Program-made: the position numbers and the translations under genes
DNA from: Valencia hispanica
Taxonomy: Eukaryota; Chordata; Actinopteri; Cyprinodontiformes; Valenciidae
Assembly: GCA_963556495.2 (NCBI GenBank)
Contig: OY747704.1
Coordinates: 40,496,501-40,560,500, forward strand
Length of the DNA stretch: 64,000 nucleotides
Direction: 5' to 3'
Part shown: positions 27,261-39,379 of the stretch, one piece after another
Layout of the letters: each line of letters starts with the position of its first letter
Numbering within the stretch: the stretch's first letter is position 1
Notes under the pieces: model-generated
Database searches by the model: none
The model's input: only the letters and a program-made list of their open reading frames with translations
What the model was told of the DNA's origin: nothing

Positions 27261-27876
27261 CAGGGGTGTCAAATGTTCAGTTTGGAGGCCATCTGCAGTC
27301 CCTGGAATGATTTTGTGTGGCCACTGACTTTTTAATCATACCAATTAGGACCACCAGCAAAGGTGGTAAATGTTGATGGAGACATTTATTTTTAATAAGG
27401 GCAAAATTATTACAATCAAATTGAAATATTCTTCCAATGATTTCACAGCAAACAGGACTACAGCTATCTAGTGACTTTCACTCAAAAGTAGACTTTACTG
27501 CACCCAAACCCGCTTTAAATTAATTAATATTAAATTCATTAATTATTAAATTAATAAACTTCCGCAAGCATTTTCAAAGAAAGAGTGAACCCAATTCTGC
27601 TCTTATTTAGAGAATAGAGTAAAGAATTCGCAGACTGGATAAGGCAATTGTGCAAAAGGTTTTTCATCTACGATTTACACATCCCTTTTCTACAAAAATT
27701 GGACTACTTTATTTGTTTACTTAAAATATTCAACCGTAACGTTTATAGTTGAGCAGGTAAAAAAACATTAATGATATAATTTTTTGTGATTTCAGTTATT
27801 GTTTCTTTATCATACATTTTGGCCCACTTTTGGCTGATGATTTTAGCCCACATGACAAAAAGTTTGGACACCCCTG
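27261..27876. mobile_element. hAT-type non-autonomous element (616 bp)
   Basis: It starts CAGGGGTGTCAAA and ends TTTGGACACCCCTG, the classical terminal inverted repeats of Charlie-like hAT elements. The flanks ATCTAAAC (27253-27260) and ATCTGAGC (27877-27884) match at 6 of 8 positions, consistent with an aged 8-base target-site duplication. It carries no transposase. Confidence 0.85.
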
Positions 27877-28134
27877 ATCTGAGCCATTTCATTGTAGCTC
27901 TCCCTGTATGTTTGGGTTGTTGTCCTGCTGGAAGGTGAACCTCTGACACAGTCTGAAGGCTTTTGCCGCATCTAACAGGTTTTCTTCTAGGACTTCTCTG
28001 TATTTAGCTCCATCTTCATCTCCATCTTCCCATCAACTCTAAGCAGTTTCTATGACAAACATACACATTCCCAGATTCATGATGCTGTCATCACCATGTG
28101 TCACCATGGGAACGGTTTATCCAATATTAGTTAA

Positions 28135-28650
28135 AGCTACATTGTGTATGGTGTACATTGAGTATCATGTGTAATTACTTCCACCTACTAATGAAAGTTT
28201 TCTCGTAAGTGTAGAATCTGCTATTCAGAATACATACTCGCGAGTCGCATGAATGGCTGAATCCATGTTGAGCCTCCATCTTTGAAATACGTTCGCCAAA
28301 GAGGGACATTCCTGGAAATTCTAGCTCCGCCTTTTGCGCTTTGGCTACACTCAGTTGCACCATGACGAATGCCAGAGGGAGATTGTCTACTCACGACGCG
28401 GCACCAACATGTTTACTGACTATATAACTAAATGCAATGTAGTTTTCTAAAGTAACCTCATCACTGGAAGGAACACTGGACGAAGTCGTAGTACTGGAAG
28501 CCATGTTAACCTTGGCGTGAAACGGCCACTGTAGGATTTAAAACGCGCTCGGAATGGGGGGGTGGTAGGTGGGGCTAGAACGTAATATTCAGTTGGTTGG
28601 TCATATAGAATTTCACCTCTAGATGGGAGAAGTTCTCACACAATGTAGCT
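28135..28650. mobile_element. TTAA-flanked MITE (516 bp), Kolobok- or piggyBac-like
   Basis: TTAA at 28131-28134 and 28651-28654 flanks inverted ends AGCTACATTGTGTA and, at the right, CACAATGTAGCT. Both TTAA-targeting superfamilies are possible; the AG...CT termini fit Kolobok better than the CCC start of piggyBac. It carries no transposase. Flanking Tc1-like sequence resumes on both sides. Confidence 0.78.
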
Positions 28651-29740
28651 TTAAGCGTGTATGCTCCTTCTTCCACAAGTTTGATGTATTCCTACATGGT
28701 TCGTGGCAAACCTGAAACAGGACTTCTCATGGCTTTCTTCCAACAATGGCTTTCTTCTGAAAAATCCTACATAACGATCAGATTTGTGGAGGGCATGATT
28801 AATAGTTTTGGACACTATTTACAAAGTTGGGGACTTCTGAAGGCAACTGGTTGCTTAGGATTTTATTTAGATATTTCTAAATGAGGGGTCAGATGACACA
28901 TGACTGTTACATTTCGAAATCAATTAAAAACCATGTATTACCCATCACATAAAAACACTGAACAATATGTTTGTGGTTTTAGCTTCGCAAAATATTAAAA
29001 ACACCCAAGGAGTACACCAGGTTGTTGGGCTTGAGATGGTGATACTTGACATTTGTGCTGGTTCAAAGCTGGGAAGCTGTTTTACATCAGTGGGAACCTT
29101 TAAAAAAAGCCTGCTGACTGTTAGCTCATTGATAAACAGCAGAAGGCACCTGCTGCTGTTTCAACACATCTGCTGTCACACGCCGTTGGAAATGACACAA
29201 AACAATCCCAGTCTGGAAATATGCCAGAACAGAAACAGAGATGATGCAAGAGCTGATAAATGTCTCTGAGCCTGTGACGAATCTGCTGGTGATGGGAGGA
29301 AATAGGACTGAAATGTTATCTGGAGTGAAAACAGGATCTTTGGAAGTGTGTTTAGAGCTGTTGCCCTCACATTAGTTTTGAGAATAGCCTGTTTTCCATT
29401 TAACATCCATGAAAAGATAATGCTAATGTCATTCGGGAGCAGCAATGCCACATTTGATGATAAATATTAACATTCAAGAATGAACAGATAGCCCCCAGAA
29501 TGACGAAGTTATATCTTTTAATGGACTTGGATTAATTTTGCCATGTTCTGAGGTATCTGCCATTTTTGTTTGACACTATTATGGTGAGAGAGCTGAACAA
29601 ACAAGATTCAATCCAACACCTTGATGTTTTCTGTTGTTTGATTGTTAACTTTCTTATATCTGAGGGCATCTTTGTCTCTGTCATACTGTCTCTCAAACTT
29701 TGACTGGAAATCTGCAGAAGACTGCAATGAAATGGTTCAT

Positions 29741-30060
29741 TTTAATACAATTCAAAAATACTTTAATAATTCCAAATTGATATTCAATGTTGTTGCAACT
29801 TATATTGTCCAAGAATCATTAAAGAGCCATTGTGGATAGTAATGCTGTGGGCACAAAGGATCTCGTGTAGTCGTCAGTGTTGCAACTAGTCTGAAGAGGC
29901 CTCTGACTGAAGTGTGTTGTTGTATGACTGTCTCATGGAATGCAGACAGCTCAATTTCTGGGCAGCAGACATGGTATTCCGCAGGAACATGTCCTTGATG
30001 ACACCATCAGTTGGTGGCAAGCATTGCTAATCCACCTCATTTGCTTTTGCCGCTTATTTT
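29741..30060 (-). repeat. Retroelement-derived repeat, copy 1
   Basis: Shares a colinear run with 48711-49390: AAAAATACTTTAAT, ATAGTAATGCTGTGGGCA, TCAATTTCTGGGCAGCA, AACATGTCCTTGATGACA and AATCCACCTC. Probably the 3' part of a LINE on the minus strand. Diverged, no coding capacity. Confidence 0.65.
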
Positions 30061-33000
30061 TAAATCTCTTGTGGTGCTGTCCAGTTGGGTTGCCAAATTC
30101 GCGGCCCATCTCTGACTTCCCTCTTCATATGGAAGTTTGCACTTCGTTGTGGATATGGTTGGGCTCCCTCCAAGTAATCCTGTAACCTGGCTTCTAAAAA
30201 TACCCAATCAATGTGGGAAAAGCCATGTCCAGACTGATCAAATTGGGCACACTTGGCAAAGACACCAACTGACCACATGTGGCAGGATCCATGCTCCCAG
30301 GTGCTGCTAAACATTCGCCAGTCAGGCAACAGATTGGCAAAACGTGGAGACAATTGCAGAATAAGCTGTTTTGTATTGAGAGGAATTTTTTATTGGCACA
30401 ACCCACATACAACAATCTGCTGCTCAACCCATAAACATATTATCCATACAAATGTTACACTTTATAGAGTAAAATCCATTGCCATTATAAAACTTAAAGC
30501 ATTTTAACAACAAGTGAAAAAAATCAACCAAACACAAATTTCCTTACTTTTTGCCCTAAGTATATATACGAACCCAGATTAAATCCAGACAAACATTTGG
30601 ATGGCTTTTATGGGATTATCCATGCTCGTCTGATAGTTTAGTCTTTAAGGATCATTTGTGTCCTGACCATGTCAAATCTCCGAAAAATATACAGCATGTA
30701 GATTGAGTTGTTTAAAAGTTTTTTAAGCAGAATCATGCACATCAGCAAGTTCCCATGACACAGGATCCTTACTGGTAACTTTGAACTGAACTGTTATATA
30801 AACCAAGCGAATAGGAAAAAGTTAACCATATGAGGTGACCTGTTAAACAGTTTTAAACAAACACGATACATCCTTCAAAATATTTCATCAGCTTTCTTTT
30901 TAAAGTGGGAAATAACCGTGTTATAGCAGAAAATCATCTGATTTTAGTTTTTTTTTCTTCTTTTGGTGGGAAGTGTTTGTTCAGTCTGTAAGAGCGGCCA
31001 ATAACAATAAGTTGAGTCTGGTACTGATGTGAGCATGTGTGTCATTGTATGTGTTTTTGTAAGTTTGCGTATATACAGGAGAATCATGAAATCATTTTTC
31101 ACATCTATATTCATAAATGAGTATAAAAATATGTATTGCTTATGACAATCTCATTTTAGAGAGGACTTTTGCTTCACATAGACCTAAAACAAATTTAAAA
31201 TGTTTGCATTTTACCAGGGATATACAGAATGTTAATATATTTAAAAACATATTAAATGTAATATATGTCATCTAACATATATATATACAAGAAGGTAAAA
31301 GTGTAAGACAACAGCAACTAAAAGCAACAACTTGACCAATGTGCATGCTAGTAGGCTACAGATTAGCGTTATTGCTTGTAAATTGCAATTTTCTATGTAG
31401 TTACCGCTCGTCTTGGTCTAGTATTGCTTTTACTTTCAGTTCAGAATCTCGTAAAAGCAACACAAAAAATGGGTTAGGCTGCAAACATGTTTATGAGAAT
31501 GCTACATTAACGCTTGTTGCTAACTCTTGGTGCACATAAAGACACTCTTTTCCTCGAAGGTTTAAAGGTCTTAACTCACCAGTATAACCCACTTTTAATA
31601 TTTTGTATTTCTAAACTAGAAATAGGATTTTTGCACAAGCTAAACAGTTAGCACTCAGGTTTTGAAGAAAAACTAGGAAATATGTGATGAGGGGGAATAC
31701 GACTAATCTGTACCTAAAGTCTGGTTCACACTCTGTGGTTTTGGGCGGTCAAAAAGGACTGCTTCATGTCACACTATACGGCCCAAGATTTCGGTGAGTC
31801 AAACTGCACAACGTCTCACTCTAGCAGGGCACGCCAACGTCACGAGCATACGTTGCCGAAAAACATATGTCACGAAAAGCCAACATATACCCAAAATGGC
31901 AACAATAAATTGTCATATACTCAGTCTTTGCTGTTGAAGCTTAATAAATTCAACTTCTATGTTGCTCCACATGCTCTTGCTCGTAGCCTCCTGTTGCTGA
32001 TGTTGATACTGCTACCATTGTCACTAGTTTTTCGAGTCACTCCCTGGGTGTATTTTCAATGGTCGATTGCAGACCAGAGATGTAGATTTTCTGACACTGC
32101 TTGAAGACTGTTGGAGGCTGGATTTGGTCTAAGAGTGCTCAATAAGCTGTAGGAGGTGCTGTAACACTGCACAGCCACAGACCTGCAAATCCCACTCATG
32201 GCCACCGTTTTTCTTCACGACTCCATTCATGACAAAAGATTTGTCCTCGACGGCTGAAAAACGTGCTTAAGGCAGCTTAATGTTTTTCTGCTAAACAGTA
32301 AACAATAAGGTATACAGCCAGGATACCGGAAGGGTTTTTCAGTAGAAAGACCACCTTAAGAGGAAGCTGATGCTGACATGAAGGTGTGTATGAACCACAA
32401 AACTGTGATGTTTGAGCTGACGGCGCAGCTGAATGAGCAGCTGATGTCTTGGGAGTGGTATTGTCATTTTTACTCATTTTGGTTATGAGGTGAATTTCGT
32501 CTTTATGCAGAGACAACATTTTTCTGTGATGTTTTTATGTTTAGAGACTTTATTGTTAATTTAATTGGTCATTTTACTGACGCAGGCAAATATAAACAAA
32601 CAACATAGTTGAGTCACCTGGCGCAGGCTCCTAAATTCTGTCCTTTATGACTATGAAATCTAACACCAATGGGCTTAAAGTACATACATTGTTTACAAAT
32701 AGTCTGTAATGCAAACATGTCTCTACATTTCAGCTTTCACTCACCCCTTAATCTAAACTAGTCGTTATCACAATAACGCTTGCAGTCAAAGTTTTTAAGG
32801 TTCCCTTTGGTGCTGTGGGTTTAGCAGGTGAGTCGTGATTCCTAACCTTCCTTGAAGCAGATGTTTAGTGTGGGATAATGCTGTTTAAAGCGGTTTCAGT
32901 ATTTTAGATTTTGGACTTACAATGACCAAATGCAGTCCAGATTCCTTAAAAACACAAAATTGTGAAATAATGCTTTAGTAATCTGGGAATCAAGGCCTAC

Positions 33001-35249
33001 AAATATGCTGCAAGGTTAGAGAAACTTGTTCTTATACTTGAGGTGGTGAGAACTGACTGAACATGCAAATAAGCAAAAATAAGATGGTTCTGGGAGCAAC
33101 TGACTAATCTGTTTTTACCGAAATGTTCCTGCTGACAGGATGGCTCTCTGGGACGTGAATCATTTGATTCATTTTAGAAACCTCCACTGGCAGCAACACT
33201 TAAAAAACTAAATTGTTCTTTTAATTACAAATGAAAAATGAAATGACTGTTTGGAAATTAATTTCATGTTGTTTGTCAGCTATAGCAGTTCTCTAATTTG
33301 AAACGTGGCTGCAGCCTCTCAGTGTGGACTTAGGCCCAGTGTATGCTTTCTTCGGGTACAGTACATAATTTTTCCCTCAGAGCACCAAAACATGCATGTT
33401 TGGTTTTCTGGCAATTCTGGATGGATCTGATGTGTAGAAGTGCCTGTGTGACCGATGATCTGTCCAGAGTGTACTTTCCTTCTATTAAAATGGTGTGATG
33501 CGGATGTCGGAGGTACAGATGATGAATGGGTGCAGGAAAAGGTCACGATCACTCACTGACACCTAACCAGAGCTGTACAGGTAACTATGAGAATGAAGTT
33601 GTTAGCATCTGGTTTAAGCACAGAACTCCACATTAAGCGGTATCCGCACACGCTTCAGATCCATATGGACTAGCTCCAATCAAGTGTCCACGTATGCTGG
33701 AAGCCAGCTGTTTCCCAGCTCACAATGTGGTCACTGCTAGTTCTTTTGGACCTACTTTTGGGAAGTCTTGGCAGATCAATATTTAACCATTAAATATGAC
33801 TATGGTTGTCCTCCTTTTTTCTGTTAATCAATAGCTCAGTTAATAACCTATTACATGGTGAGTAAGTTCCCCTTGTTAAGTTTAAGCACCATTAATAATT
33901 GAGTTCTTGATAAACTGACTTGGACACAGAGCTTTAGTGCGTGCTCATCATTACACTGCTTTTCATGCTGCTGTCTCATCTCATCTTGACTTTGCCCTCT
34001 GCTGAACTATCAATACTTTTTTGTCCTTGAGCCCTGTCAGATGACAAATCCTAACCTTCCTCCTCACCTTATGTATCCGTATCTCCCTCAGCATCCTCAG
34101 CTTCACTACATCCCAATCCTTCCTTTTGTGAGATACATTTAGCACTGTAACTATAGTCATACTTATCTGACTTAGATTTAGCTCCACTAAATAATCTTTA
34201 GATCTTTTTGTCATGAACCACTCTTAAGCCTTTGAAAATTAAATTATAACTCAAAAAAATTGAGCTATGCAAAACATTTTGGTCTTGCTTACAAAAACGC
34301 AAGTTATTGTCTAGTTACAGAAATGCATAGAGCTATTTATCAGTAATTAGTCATTGTTGTGGAAGTACTTCCAGTAACATAATAATGGTAAAAGACTGAT
34401 GCATTATGTCAATGTTAGCTAGATATTGTGTACAAAATAATTTTCACATGTAGTAAATAGTTTGAGACTCTAAGAATATTAGAACATGATATTTATTAGT
34501 AATATTCAGTCCCATTTTCTCTTTGCCTCCTTTCTAATTTCATTTATTTTTCACTTTCTTTAGATTTTATGTTTGTGTTTTACAAAATCTGAAGTCCCCT
34601 TTGAAAAGAATCACTGCTCAGTCTCTGACAATTTTTGCAGCTGCTCGGTCTAGCTGACTTATTTGACGTAGTAGAGTGTGTGACATTACAAGTGTTCAAA
34701 ACAATATTGTGTTCAGGACCAGATGGTTTTCTTTTTAGTGGTTTTCACATGCCTAACTTTTGTTTGTTTTAATTCATTTGAACTATTTGAATCATGTGCA
34801 GAAAATGCAACAGTTTTTGCCATGAGTCACTGCGGTTGTTTTATGCTCACTGTATGAAAACTACTTGGTTGTTGTCCCTCTGAGCTTTTCACCTCTCTGG
34901 GAAATTCTTCTGAAATATACAGAAGGTCGTTTGCAGAGGCATGATTTACTGAAGGGCTAATTTAATCTGGGTTTTAAAAAACAAAACAAAGGGAACACTC
35001 ATAAATCTCTTTAGATTACTATGAAATTGTTTATGAAATCACTGACTTCAAATGGGCAAAAACCTACGACCACTAGAGCTGCTATTAATCATAATAAATG
35101 CTTTGCTTGTGTGTTTTTATTTATTTATATGAGTGTGAGTTGAAACAAATGCAGCTCACTTCACAGCAATTGGCGATCCTTATGATTGATACCTTTTAGA
35201 ACATTTCTTTTGCCAACTGGACAACACCTAGTATTCCTGTATGACATTG
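30061..35249. other. No gene seen
   Basis: About 5 kb of AT-rich intergenic DNA. The frame at 30060-30353 (minus) may continue the preceding repeat. A GC-richer patch at 31,720-32,480 has unrecognised frames without introns or domains. I cannot support any gene. Confidence 0.45.
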
Positions 35250-35720
35250 CAGAAGGTCAAAGCATACAGATTGATCCATTTCTCCTTGCATGATTTCTCT
35301 AGATCATTGAGTTCTTGGTCCTCTCTTATAACCGCTTCTGCTCACCCTACACGTTCCCCATAGCATTTAGGTCCAAGGAATGAGGTAACCATGGAACAAT
35401 GTTTTGGATTGCGGTGCTTTGAGATGCAGTGATGACCTATTTTCAGTTTTCTGGCAGAGTGCACCAGAAAATAATTTGAAATCTCCTGGTATTTCAAAAG
35501 GGTTCATGATGTCAGATACTCTCAACAGATTTTCAGGTCCTTTGGGGAAGAAAAAGGCCTGTAGCATTACAGATCTGCCACCATACTTAATAACAGGGAT
35601 GACATGCTTTTCCGTGCACTCATATTTGGTTTCTCCTCAAACCCAGCTGAAGTGTTTGTTGCCCAAAAGACACATCTTAGTTTCAGCTGGTCAAAGCACA
35701 CAGTACCAGTGAAAATGTTC
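35250..35720 (-). mobile_element. Tc1/mariner relic
   Basis: Phrases ATTTCTCTAGATCATTGAG, TCCTGGTATTTCAAAAGGGT and CATGATGTCAGATACTCTCA, then GATCTGCCACCATACTTAAT and AGACACATCTTAGTTTCAGC, follow the order of an antisense Tc1-like transposase of another fish family. Heavily decayed, ends not visible. Confidence 0.6.
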
Positions 35721-36379
35721 ATCAAGTTCAGAAAACTCTACATGTTACGTTTGTGATGGTAGCACAACAACAGACTAACACTTTAATCTGGTCTGCCCCA
35801 TAAACTGCTGGTTATTATAACGACTCCCTACCAAGACAACACTTGTTGTTGTGAGTGTTCCCTTACCATCTTGGTCATGTCTCATAGTGGCAACATAAAC
35901 ATGGAAACCTTGTCCAACCTGGTCAGAAACTAAGAGAAATAGGTCTCTGTGAAATGTCAAGTAAATACCCCAAGGGATCAGGAAGTCATGCATTGATTAC
36001 TAATTAGAAGTTCATAAAAGTTCCAATTGACTTAATAAAATAAAGTCTATATTACAGAAATGTCCCAGTTACATATCCAGTAGCATCTGTTAGGGGTGAC
36101 AGTAATTTCCTAACTTTCCAACTTAAAGGTTGGATCTTTCTACATTTTCAGTGTCAGAATTGTGTTACTACAATAACATTTAAAGGTATTTGTAAATCTT
36201 CACTTTTTAATTGAAAAACTCATGTCAATACATGTACCACAAACTTTATACGTTTAAAGATACAAAAGATACATTTGAAACATTATAAAATTAATGATAC
36301 AATAAAAAACAAGGCTTAGAATTTCCAAAGAAACAACAGAAAGAAGGATATAAACAGTAAAATTTTCTGAGTTAAAAGA
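35721..36379. other. No gene seen
   Basis: Nothing recognised. Confidence 0.4.
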
Positions 36380-36665
36380 AAGTGGGACTGCGCGGTTGGG
36401 TCTGTGTTTGAATCCCGGCCTGCGTGCTTTCTACATGGAGTTTACATGTTCTCCCCGAGCATGCCTCGTTTCGGTTGCGTACTCGGCCTTCTTCCCACAG
36501 TGCAAAAATATGAGGGTGCGGTTTTTTTGATCTCCGTAAATTGTCCTTAGTGATGAATGTGTGCATGCATGGTTGTTTGTCCTCGGAGTCGATTGGTGAC
36601 CACTGCAGACAGGCACCAGTCATCACCTGTAAGGAGAAGTAGGTAAAGATTCTGGATGGATGGAT
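36380..36665 (+). repeat. tRNA-derived SINE-like element, nearly complete
   Basis: Starts with a tRNA-like head containing the B-box-like TTTGAATCCCGG (36409-36420). It continues with CATGGAGTTTACATGTTCTC, TAAATTGTCCTTAGTGATGA and CATGCATGGTTGTTTGTCCT, and ends in GGATGGATGGATA, the typical tandem tail. It is the fullest copy of this family in the window. Confidence 0.75.
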
Positions 36666-38146
36666 AAAAGAAAGTGCACAATGTACAACGTCCATTAAGG
36701 TTCCAGTGGAAATGTTTCAGACTGCCTCCTCCTGAGCCCAATGCGGTTGTTTTTTTTACATTTTTCACTGTTAATGGTCAGTTTGATGCATCTTTACCTT
36801 TCACAGCACTGTACTGCCAGTAATTCTCCGTTTTCATCTTCTTGTAATTTTTGAGTTTGTTTTTTCTTTTGCTAAACATTCTCCTTCTTTCCAGCACAGA
36901 GACCAGTGCCGCTAACTGTTGGTGTCCCGATGGTGGGCGTAAGTACTTTTCCAGCAATGCAGAAACAGGGAACAAGTGTGCTTACTTACACACACGGCAT
37001 CAGATATCGCCTTTGACTGCACCTCTCTGCAGGCCTGAAAGCCACCAAAGATGTAAAGAAGTGAATAAATGCAGATGTGGAGAAAGAAGTTCTAGATTTG
37101 TTTATGTTTGCTTTGAACACAGCTTTGTAACAAAGAAGCTTATTGTGAAAGTGAGTATTTGTCCAAATGTGGAACTAAATGTGTATTCTTCCACTAAAAC
37201 TAATGTAATATTCAAAGTTATGTGGTGCCATCTGGTGAGTTAGAACAACTGAACATCAGAAATTATGTCAAAGTTTTTATATCAAGTTTTTTATTGCCAA
37301 AAACGTGTTTTATTCTCCTATTAATCATTGTCGAAATGTCTTCTGTGTTCCTTGTAAGTTTTTAAAAACCAACAACTTTGCTTCAAGAAAGTATAAAGAA
37401 TCACTCAGAAGTAGACTCAACTGCTGACTGCTGAAACTGTTCAGGATGTTGGGAGGACAACAAAAAGACAGTAAGAGAAAAAACACAACAACAATTGGTA
37501 AGGTTAGCCTGGCATTTTCTGCTAATCAGAAACATGTTTCACACTGAAATCAGCAAAAACTCACAAACTCACTGGTTGGATTTAGCTTTTAAATAGATTT
37601 ATCTAAGCATTTATGCATCACTAATGCAGAAATATTTAAAAAAATTTTTTGATGTGATGTTTCTTGCCTTGGTTTCTGTATTTGATATGATCTCTTTTGT
37701 TTCCCTTGGCTTCGTAATTATCTGTTGACCCTATAACTACTTCCTCACTCGCCACTGGTATCCTAATCAGGTCAGCAGTTTGGATACAGACTGATCCCAG
37801 TATATCTGTGTGCATATTTCCAGCACCAGTTCCTGTTTCGTGCTTTTTTTTAGGGTGGTTCTTGGTGTTTTTGTTTATTTCATCCTGTTTTCCTATTAGA
37901 TTAAATATTCAGCTTGCTCCTGAATTTGCCTAATCTGTGCCTGAATTATGCTCTTCAGCCACAGACTCATGAAAGATCTGACTAACTGTGGTGGAAATCA
38001 CTTTAGTTAATATTCTCATAACTGCTTTGCAGAAAGTCTAGCCAACCATGGCCCCACTGAATTCCTAGTTTAGGATAATATGTTTACCTGTGCATGAGAG
38101 ACAGTTGCATTTTGTGGTTCCACCAATAGAGACTTCAGTTTATTTA
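36666..38146. other. No supported gene; one orphan exon-like segment
   Basis: A 44-base segment at 36895-36938 is bounded by TTCTTTCCAG and GTAAGT, but neither side offers partner exons or a convincing protein. The frame through 36851-37243 looks like a signal peptide plus Cys-rich chain, yet it starts from TTG and its hydrophobic start is translated pyrimidine tract. Confidence 0.35.
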
Positions 38147-38935
38147 CAGTGAGGAACAGAGGTATTTGAACTCCCTGCAATTTTGTAAGTTTTCCCACTT
38201 AGTGTTGTGTTCCCCGGGTGTTTGTCTTTTGTTAGTGATTTTCCTTATTTAGTTCTATTTTCATGTTTAGTTATTCTTAGTATTTCTTGTGATTTCTGTA
38301 CTTTCTGGTTTCCCCGTAGTCTTGTCTTAGTTTCTTAAGATCCTTCTAGTTTCCCAGTTTTCTGTCTCCCAGCCATTTCACCTCCTGTCCCAGCTAATCA
38401 CTTCCACCTGCTCACTCCCCCTCAGCTGCAACCGCTTCCCTTAATTGGTCCTGCTCCTTCTCTGCTTCACTCTTCACTCTCCTCCCTCAGTATAAATATG
38501 GCCCTCTTTCAGTCACAACTTGCTGGTTTGTCCGTCTTTCTTCCCCGCCTGATTCCTGCCTTCCTTGTTGCCCGTCTGGTTCCTGTTTCCCTGTTGCTGC
38601 CTGTACCCTCCCGAGTTTCTGTAAGTTCCGTGTGGTTTTTCATTAAATCATTTTTTTGTATTTACTCTGCTGCTTTTGGGTCCAGTTAAACTACAAAACA
38701 TGACACTTAGAAATTATGGAGGGGTCTGAAATTCCCTTTGTAGGGGCACTTCCACTGTGAGACATTTTAAAAAAGAATCAAGAAATCACAATTTTTTTTT
38801 TTTTTTTAAAGAATTCATTTGTATTTTATTGCTGCACATAAGTATTTGAACAACTGACAGTCAGCAAGAATTCTGGCTCTCAAAGACCTGTTACTCTGCC
38901 TTTAAAAAGTCCACCTCTACTCCACTTACAGTATA
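38147..38935. mobile_element. Tc1-like non-autonomous relic split by a solo LTR
   Basis: Begins CAGTGAGGAACAGAGGTATT and continues into AAGTTTTCCCACTTAG. After the LTR it continues with AAATTATGGAGGGGTCTGAA, CACTTCCACTGTGAGACATT and GCACATAAGTATTTGAACAA. These phrases belong to a common teleost Tc1-like family. No transposase remains. Confidence 0.72.
38203..38705 (+). mobile_element. Solo LTR (503 bp) with 5-bp target-site duplication
   Basis: The segment starts TGTTGTGTTCC and ends ACATGACA, so it has TG...CA ends. It is flanked by CTTAG on both sides (38198-38202 and 38706-38710). Inside are a TATA box TATAAATA at 38491-38498 and ATTAAA at 38642-38647, in the order expected for U3-R-U5. 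No internal retroelement region adjoins, so the provirus-like body was lost by LTR-LTR recombination. The parent family (Gypsy-like or endogenous retrovirus) cannot be told from the LTR. Confidence 0.88.
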
Positions 38936-39010
38936 TAGCACCGATTCACAACAGATGTAAGCTCAAGGCACTTTACAAGAAAAGTCTTTTCAATTCAATC
39001 ATACATACAT
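38936..39010. repeat. Short dispersed retroelement fragment
   Basis: Phrase ATAGCACCGATTCACAACAG followed by CTCAAGGCACTTTACAAGAA, a widespread fish LINE 3'-end fragment. Confidence 0.5.
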
Positions 39011-39379
39011 TTCAATCAGTTTAAAAGTTTTATTTATGGAATCCCAGCAGATTGCATCGAGTCATTGACTTGCAGTCCAGACTTTATTGTCCAAATCTTT
39101 ATTTTTGTTTGTTGCACATGACCTAATAGTTTCCCCTGTCCTCAAAAGAAGTTCAAACTGGGTTTGAGTCCAGACGGACAGTGTCAGTGCTCAGGACAGC
39201 GTTGATGCCAAAATACTGCAGTGGTGTACGTCTGATTTCTGCACTGCTACATATCGGAATCTGACACCACCACAAACTAGAATAAGGTATTGCAGAACCT
39301 GGCACTGATCCACACTCTTCTCATTTGCAGTTTACTATAAACGGGCAGCGTTTTCTATCTTTTTTTAAATGTTAAAAAG

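Larger units (their letters stand above)
27039..29010 (-). mobile_element. Tc1-like relic carrying two nested insertions
   Basis: Three pieces of one decayed element lie in order: 27039-27260 (GGACTTTGACTAGGCAATTC), 27877-28130 (TCATTGTAGCTCTCCCTGTA, TTGTCCTGCTGGAAGGTGAA), and 28655 to about 29010 (GGACTTCTCATGGCTTTCTT, CTTCTGAAGGCAACTGGTTG). They are separated by a hAT-type element (27261-27876) and a TTAA-flanked element (28135-28650). The family is the teleost Tc1-like one also present at 22289, 53930 and 61940. The transposase reads on the minus strand but is not translatable. Confidence 0.8.

Noticed and set aside
31720..32520. Possible gene in a GC-richer patch (frames at 31766-32104 plus and 32277-32519 minus)
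   Set aside because: No recognisable domain, no splice pattern, frames short and unsupported.
33981..34214. Basic minus-strand frame of 77 codons
   Set aside because: Low-information Lys/Arg-rich translation of a T/C-rich stretch; nothing to support a gene.
36851..37243. Secreted Cys-rich peptide of 130 residues
   Set aside because: No ATG (TTG start), and the hydrophobic leader is a translated pyrimidine tract; no family resemblance.
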